From an uncultured Parafilimonas sp. (GTDB taxonomy: Bacteria; Bacteroidota; Bacteroidia; Chitinophagales; Chitinophagaceae): a stretch of DNA of 9,781 bases. The stretch covers positions 1 to 9,781 of the forward strand of contig CALAGJ010000032.1 in the NCBI GenBank assembly GCA_937892395.1. Reading direction: 5' to 3'. Each line of letters starts with the position of its first letter. Positions within the stretch are counted from its first letter, which is position 1. The notes below the pieces were generated by a model. It saw only the letters and a list, made by a program, of their open reading frames with translations, did not search any database and had not been told where the DNA came from. Shown one piece after another: positions 6,477 through 9,781 of this stretch. Both the position numbers and the translations under genes were made by a program.

Positions 6477-7241
6477 ATGTTTATACTGAAGCACAAGAAA
6501 GCAATTATAACAGGCGGAGGGAGTGGCATAGGGCAGGCAATATCATTGCTCTTTGCAAAGCAGGGAGCAGAAGTACATATTATAGAGCTATCGGAAGCAC
6601 ATGCAGCAGCTACATTGGATATGATAAAAGATAGTGGTGGCAAGGCTTTTGTGCATGTATGCAATGTAGCAGTTCAAAAAGCAGTAGTAGAAATATTTGA
6701 ATCAATTGGTGCTATAAATATAATTGTCAACAATGCCGGAATAGCACATGTGGGTAGGGCAGATACAACGGAGGAATTTGACTTTGACCGCATTTTACAG
6801 ATCAATGTAAAAGGAGTTTATAATTGTTTATATGCCGGTATACCACAGCTACGAAAGGCAGGTGGTGGTGTCATTATCAATATGGCCTCCATTGCAGCAC
6901 ATGTGGGTTTGAGTGATCGCTTTGCATATTCTACCAGCAAAGGTGCTATCAAGGCCATGACGATAAGTGTAGCCAAGGATTATATACATGAAAATATAAG
7001 ATGCAACGCTATATCACCTGCCAGGGTGCATACGGCTTTTGTTGATGGTTTTTTGGCAAAAAATTATCCGGGGAATGAAGATGAAATGTTTGAAAAGCTT
7101 TCCAAATCGCAACCCATTGGCCGTATGGCCAAACCCGAAGAAATAGCAGCACTTGCATTGTATCTGGCAAGTGACGAAGCCGCTTTTATAACCGGCACGG
7201 ACTACCCAATAGACGGTGGCTTTGTAACACTGAATGGATGA
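6477..7241 (+). CDS. SDR family oxidoreductase, likely 2-keto-3-deoxy-L-fuconate dehydrogenase
   Basis: Classical short-chain dehydrogenase, 254 residues, cytoplasmic. Seen in the sequence: nucleotide-binding TGGGSGIG (12-19), an acidic residue E37 at the end of beta-2 that favours NAD over NADP, NNAG (85-88), and the catalytic tetrad N110, S138, Y151 and K155 (YSTSK). The C-terminal GTDYPIDGGF is typical of the family. The substrate loop region VHTAFVDGFLAKNYPGNEDE (184-203) resembles SDRs I associate with the non-phosphorylating L-fucose pathway, where this enzyme oxidises 2-keto-3-deoxy-L-fuconate. The fucosidase gene starts 43 nt downstream on the same strand, which supports that reading. 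Other sugar-acid or sugar-alcohol substrates remain possible: the SDR family is certain, the substrate is inferred. The ATG has no Shine-Dalgarno site, only an AT-rich leader. Confidence 0.9.
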   Translation: MFILKHKKAIITGGGSGIGQAISLLFAKQGAEVHIIELSEAHAAATLDMIKDSGGKAFVHVCNVAVQKAVVEIFESIGAINIIVNNAGIAHVGRADTTEEFDFDRILQINVKGVYNCLYAGIPQLRKAGGGVIINMASIAAHVGLSDRFAYSTSKGAIKAMTISVAKDYIHENIRCNAISPARVHTAFVDGFLAKNYPGNEDEMFEKLSKSQPIGRMAKPEEIAALALYLASDEAAFITGTDYPIDGGFVTLNG

Positions 7242-7284
7242 TATTACTCGAAATTTTTGAAAGCATTTAAACTGCATATATCTT

Positions 7285-8754
7285 ATGAACATGATGATTA
7301 AATACACTTTATTATTGATTTGTCTTTGCTGCTGCTCCGATGTAATCATTGCCCAGCAAAAAAAAGAAAAAACTATTCCACCGGCAGCACTTTATCCCAT
7401 ACCCAATGATGCCCAAATGGCCTGGCATGAAATGGAAACAAATGCTTTTATCCATTTTACCACAAATACTTTTACCAATTTAGAATGGGGTTTTGGTAAT
7501 GAACCTGAAAGCATTTTTAACCCCTCTGATTTGGATGCAGACCAATGGGCCCAAGTACTACATGATGCCGGATTTAAAATGATGATTTTAACCTGCAAAC
7601 ACCATGATGGTTTTTGTCTGTGGCCCAGTGTTTACACCACCCATTCGGTAAAGAATAGTCCGTATAAAAATGGTGCCGGAGATATTGTAAAAGAAGCCAG
7701 TGATGCAGCCAAAAAATATGGGTTGAAATTTGGCATTTATCTTTCCCCTTGGGATAGAAATCATGCAGATTATGGTAAAGAAGCTTATATAACTTACTAC
7801 AGAAATCAATTGAAAGAATTGTTTGCTAATTATGGAAATATTGCTGAAATGTGGATGGATGGTGCCAATGGTGGCGATGGTTTTTATGGTGGTACAAATG
7901 AAACCAGAAAAATAAATGGCGCCACTTACTACGATTGGCCCGGCACCATTCAAATGGTGAAAACGATGGCTCCTCAAGTACTTTTTTTTAGTGATGCAGG
8001 CCCTAGCCTGCGATGGATTGGTAACGAAAATGGAAGTGCCGGAGCAACAAATTGGAATATGATATCCCCGGATACCTTGTATGCCGGCAAGGGTGGTATA
8101 GAAGGCCTTTTGAATACAGGTACAGAAAATGGAACGGCATGGATACCCGGCGAGTGCGATGTATCTATAAGACCGGGTTGGTTTTATCATGACACAGAAA
8201 ATGAGCGGGTAAAAACTGCCGAACAATTATTTGAAATTTATCTTAGTTCGGTGGGTCGTGGCTCTACACTATTATTAAATATACCTCCTGATTCCCGTGG
8301 CCAATTTCATGAAAATGATGTGGCTTCTTTGCAGCAATTTAGAAAATTACTCAATAAGGAATTCAATACCAACTTAGCAAAAAATGCTGTGGCTTCAGCC
8401 AATAGCTATCGGGGTGATGCAGCAGTATATGCCCCTTCACAAATCAATGATAACAATAAAGAAACTTACTGGGCTACAAATGATAGTGTAACTACGGCAA
8501 GCGTACAATTACAACTTCCACATAAAGAACAAATAAAATATGTTGTGGTGCAGGAATATATAAGACTGGGACAGCGTGTAAGATTCTTTACAATAGAAGC
8601 CTGGATTGATGGCAAATGGCAGCAAGTGGCTGCAGCTACCACTATTGGTTATAAACGCATTTTGAAATTAGACCCCATTCTTACAGATAAAATAAAGCTA
8701 ACCATACAGAGCTCAAGAGCCTGCCCACTCCTATCAAATATGGAATTGTATTGA
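7285..8754 (+). CDS. Exported GH29 alpha-L-fucosidase with C-terminal F5/8-type-C-like domain
   Basis: Retaining glycoside hydrolase that releases L-fucose from glycans, 489 residues. An N-terminal signal peptide (about 1-23, hydrophobic core YTLLLICLCCC, likely cut after IIA before QQK) sends it to the periplasm or outside. The GH29 barrel follows: FIHF (55-58), LTCKHHDGFCLWPS (102-115), GIYLSPWDRN (150-159), and the nucleophile D192 in MWMDGANGG. E248 in RWIGNENG is the candidate acid/base by comparison with GH29 subfamily B, whose members prefer alpha-1,3/1,4-linked fucose; this subfamily call is inference. Residues about 365-489 (from LAKNAVASANSYRG, with YAPSQINDNNKETYWAT, to PLLSNMELY) look like an F5/8-type-C/CBM32 beta-sandwich. 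The ATG at 7285 is followed by two further in-frame ATGs (7291, 7294), so the exact start is uncertain by a few codons. It follows the SDR gene by 43 nt and is probably co-transcribed. Confidence 0.95.
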   Translation: MNMMIKYTLLLICLCCCSDVIIAQQKKEKTIPPAALYPIPNDAQMAWHEMETNAFIHFTTNTFTNLEWGFGNEPESIFNPSDLDADQWAQVLHDAGFKMMILTCKHHDGFCLWPSVYTTHSVKNSPYKNGAGDIVKEASDAAKKYGLKFGIYLSPWDRNHADYGKEAYITYYRNQLKELFANYGNIAEMWMDGANGGDGFYGGTNETRKINGATYYDWPGTIQMVKTMAPQVLFFSDAGPSLRWIGNENGSAGATNWNMISPDTLYAGKGGIEGLLNTGTENGTAWIPGECDVSIRPGWFYHDTENERVKTAEQLFEIYLSSVGRGSTLLLNIPPDSRGQFHENDVASLQQFRKLLNKEFNTNLAKNAVASANSYRGDAAVYAPSQINDNNKETYWATNDSVTTASVQLQLPHKEQIKYVVVQEYIRLGQRVRFFTIEAWIDGKWQQVAAATTIGYKRILKLDPILTDKIKLTIQSSRACPLLSNMELY

Positions 8755-9242
8755 AGGTAATTTGTTGGAGGTGCCATAAAACAAGCGTTTAGCAATAAGG
8801 AAAAAAAATTACTACTGTTATCAAATATTTTCTATTAAGAAAAATTTTACCATGAGTAGTGATGGGGTTTGATAGGAGCAAAAATTGCTCTAATTAAAAG
8901 GTATAAAATTTTGTGGCTGCCATAGAGAGAATGCTAGTAACATGGATCTTCACTGCTTGTGGTGTAGTTGAAAAATGATTGCCAAAAGCCCATTTCGTTT
9001 CCCACTAAATGTCTTTCATGATTTCCCTTATTATCTATACCAAAGTTAATTTTGAAACATAAAAATATAGCTAACAATTGACACTTGATTATTCGTTTTA
9101 GAATTTGGCTGTTTCACACATAATAATGTGTCCTGCTTAATCATTCCCCATAGGGGCAAAATAAAAAAGCTTGCCAATGACACAGAGATTGTGCCTTGTG
9201 ATGGGTTTGGATTTTTTTAATACATGTAATGGTTCATCCTCC
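8755..9242. other. 488-nt gap without a confident gene; small inverted repeats
   Basis: No convincing gene is present. Several short inverted repeats occur: GAGCAA-AAA-TTGCTC (8876-8890), ACACAT-AATA-ATGTGT (9116-9131), CCCC-ATA-GGGG (9146-9156) and GGCAA/TTGCC (9155-9175). None is followed by a proper T-run, so I call no terminator for the fucosidase gene or for the converging gene on the right. A minus-strand frame at 8934-9077 could encode 47 residues from a TTG start and contains protein-like sequence (FGIDNKGNHERHLVGNEMGF), but has no homology I recognise. Overlapping exact TAnnTTTG matches occur on both strands at 9041-9054 without good -33 partners. The region may be gene remnants or simply a spacer between convergent units. 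Confidence 0.45.
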
Positions 9243-9781
9243 TTAGAGTAAACTCAATCCTAAACTAAAACCTATCCATGCTTGTACTTTTTCTTGCTGT
9301 ATGATGGTGGGATATCCTGAGGGTTGTATCGGATGAAGATAACCTTCTACACCTGTTGCTTGATTGCTATAATACAAGTTGAAAACAGGGGCCGCAAAAA
9401 GTGCAAAACGCCTATCAATATTGGCTTGTACATTGATGTGCATCGTGTTGAGAATATTAGAATTTCGCCAACTGCCTGTGTATAAATATCGGCTAAGCAA
9501 TTCCGGTTGTACTGTTATTTTTCTTCCGGGATTGATAACAGTGCCTATGCCGTAACCATAAGAAAAAACTTTGTTGGTATTGCTAAAATTATATCCTGCA
9601 TGAAGTATGCTGTACAACTTTGGATTGCCAGATTTAAAGGCAATATTTGTATTGGTAATTTCGTTGGTGGATAGGCTAATCTGATGCATGCCTTTTTTTA
9701 CAAAATTGATAAGGCCAATGCTATATCCGCTGCTGCTATCTGCTATGTTGATGAGGCCAATTTGAAGACCACTCATTGTTT
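9243..9781 (-). CDS. Surface/outer-membrane beta-strand protein, C-terminal part (right window edge)
   Basis: The frame is open to the right edge: the codon before the ATG at 9776-9774 is CAA and no stop intervenes, so this Met is probably internal and the true start lies outside the window. About 178 residues are visible. They begin with repeat-like units, SGLQIGLINIADSSSGYSIG followed by LINFVKKGMHQISLS, and continue with alternating polar and hydrophobic beta strands rich in aromatic residues (YSILHAGYNF, FSYGYGIGTVINPG, LLSRYLYTGS). The end GFSLGLSLL has the alternating pattern of an outer-membrane strand, though the final residue is Leu and not the classic Phe. I associate this pattern with uncharacterised Bacteroidota proteins carrying repeats of the GLQ-xx-G-x-x-N type (similar to the LA_2272 surface-repeat group); that link is from memory. 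Function unknown. It converges on the fucosidase gene. Confidence 0.75.
   Translation of the reverse strand, partial: TMSGLQIGLINIADSSSGYSIGLINFVKKGMHQISLSTNEITNTNIAFKSGNPKLYSILHAGYNFSNTNKVFSYGYGIGTVINPGRKITVQPELLSRYLYTGSWRNSNILNTMHINVQANIDRRFALFAAPVFNLYYSNQATGVEGYLHPIQPSGYPTIIQQEKVQAWIGFSLGLSLL

Noticed and set aside
7014..7349. Minus-strand frame spanning the end of the SDR gene and the start of the fucosidase gene
   Set aside because: It is antisense to two well-supported genes, and its translation has no recognisable motifs.
7588..8226. Long minus-strand open frame (212 codons) opposite the fucosidase gene
   Set aside because: It lies entirely within the confidently identified GH29 gene, and its translation is rich in Ile, Thr, Ser and Cys with no recognisable domain; it is a shadow of the real coding strand.
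9146..9175. CCCC-ATA-GGGG and the overlapping GGCAA/TTGCC repeat as a terminator or att-like site
   Set aside because: The stems are 4-5 bp, mutually exclusive and lack a T-run on the correct side; no integrase or duplicated flank is present.

Overview
The window looks like a chromosomal piece of a Bacteroidota bacterium, probably of the Chitinophagaceae/Sphingobacteriia side, although the exact taxon is a guess. The reasons are AT-rich coding sequence, start codons preceded by A-rich stretches instead of Shine-Dalgarno sites, a Bacteroidota-type promoter (TAnnTTTG -7 box) in front of infA, zinc-free forms of bL36 and uS4, a long Ala/Glu tail on bL17, and a right-edge surface-protein fragment of a type I associate with Bacteroidota.

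Layout from left to right. (1) Positions 2-1009, plus strand: the C-terminal two thirds of an RNase E/G family endoribonuclease, cut by the left edge. (2) Positions 1214-1240: a 10-bp-stem hairpin with T-runs on both sides, a bidirectional terminator between convergent transcripts. (3) Positions 1259-4994, minus strand: the alpha ribosomal-protein operon, transcribed infA - rpmJ - rpsM - rpsK - rpsD - rpoA - rplQ. The 38-codon rpmJ is easy to miss. A promoter just upstream of infA implies a very short leader, so regulation of the operon, if any, may lie in the four rather long gaps (80-114 nt) between the later genes; the rpsM-rpsK gap holds a strong hairpin. (4) Positions 5121-6302, minus strand: an MFS transporter of unknown substrate, sitting where map/secY would normally adjoin infA. 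(5) Positions 6477-8754, plus strand: a likely two-gene unit of an SDR dehydrogenase resembling 2-keto-3-deoxy-L-fuconate dehydrogenases, then an exported GH29 alpha-L-fucosidase with a C-terminal F5/8-type-C-like domain. Together they suggest release of L-fucose outside the cytoplasm and oxidative, non-phosphorylating catabolism inside; the remaining pathway genes and a fucose importer are not recognised here. (6) Positions 8755-9242: a non-coding stretch with small inverted repeats and one short protein-like reading frame. (7) Positions 9243-9781, minus strand: the C-terminal part of a probable outer-membrane or surface beta-strand protein, cut by the right edge.

I see no CRISPR array, tRNA, rRNA, insertion sequence, phage gene or defence system. 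Most of the window is well-known housekeeping sequence, and I do not claim a new system. The points most worth a second look are the splitting of the alpha operon from map/secY with its own near-leaderless promoter, the hairpin between rpsM and rpsK, and the SDR-fucosidase pair.
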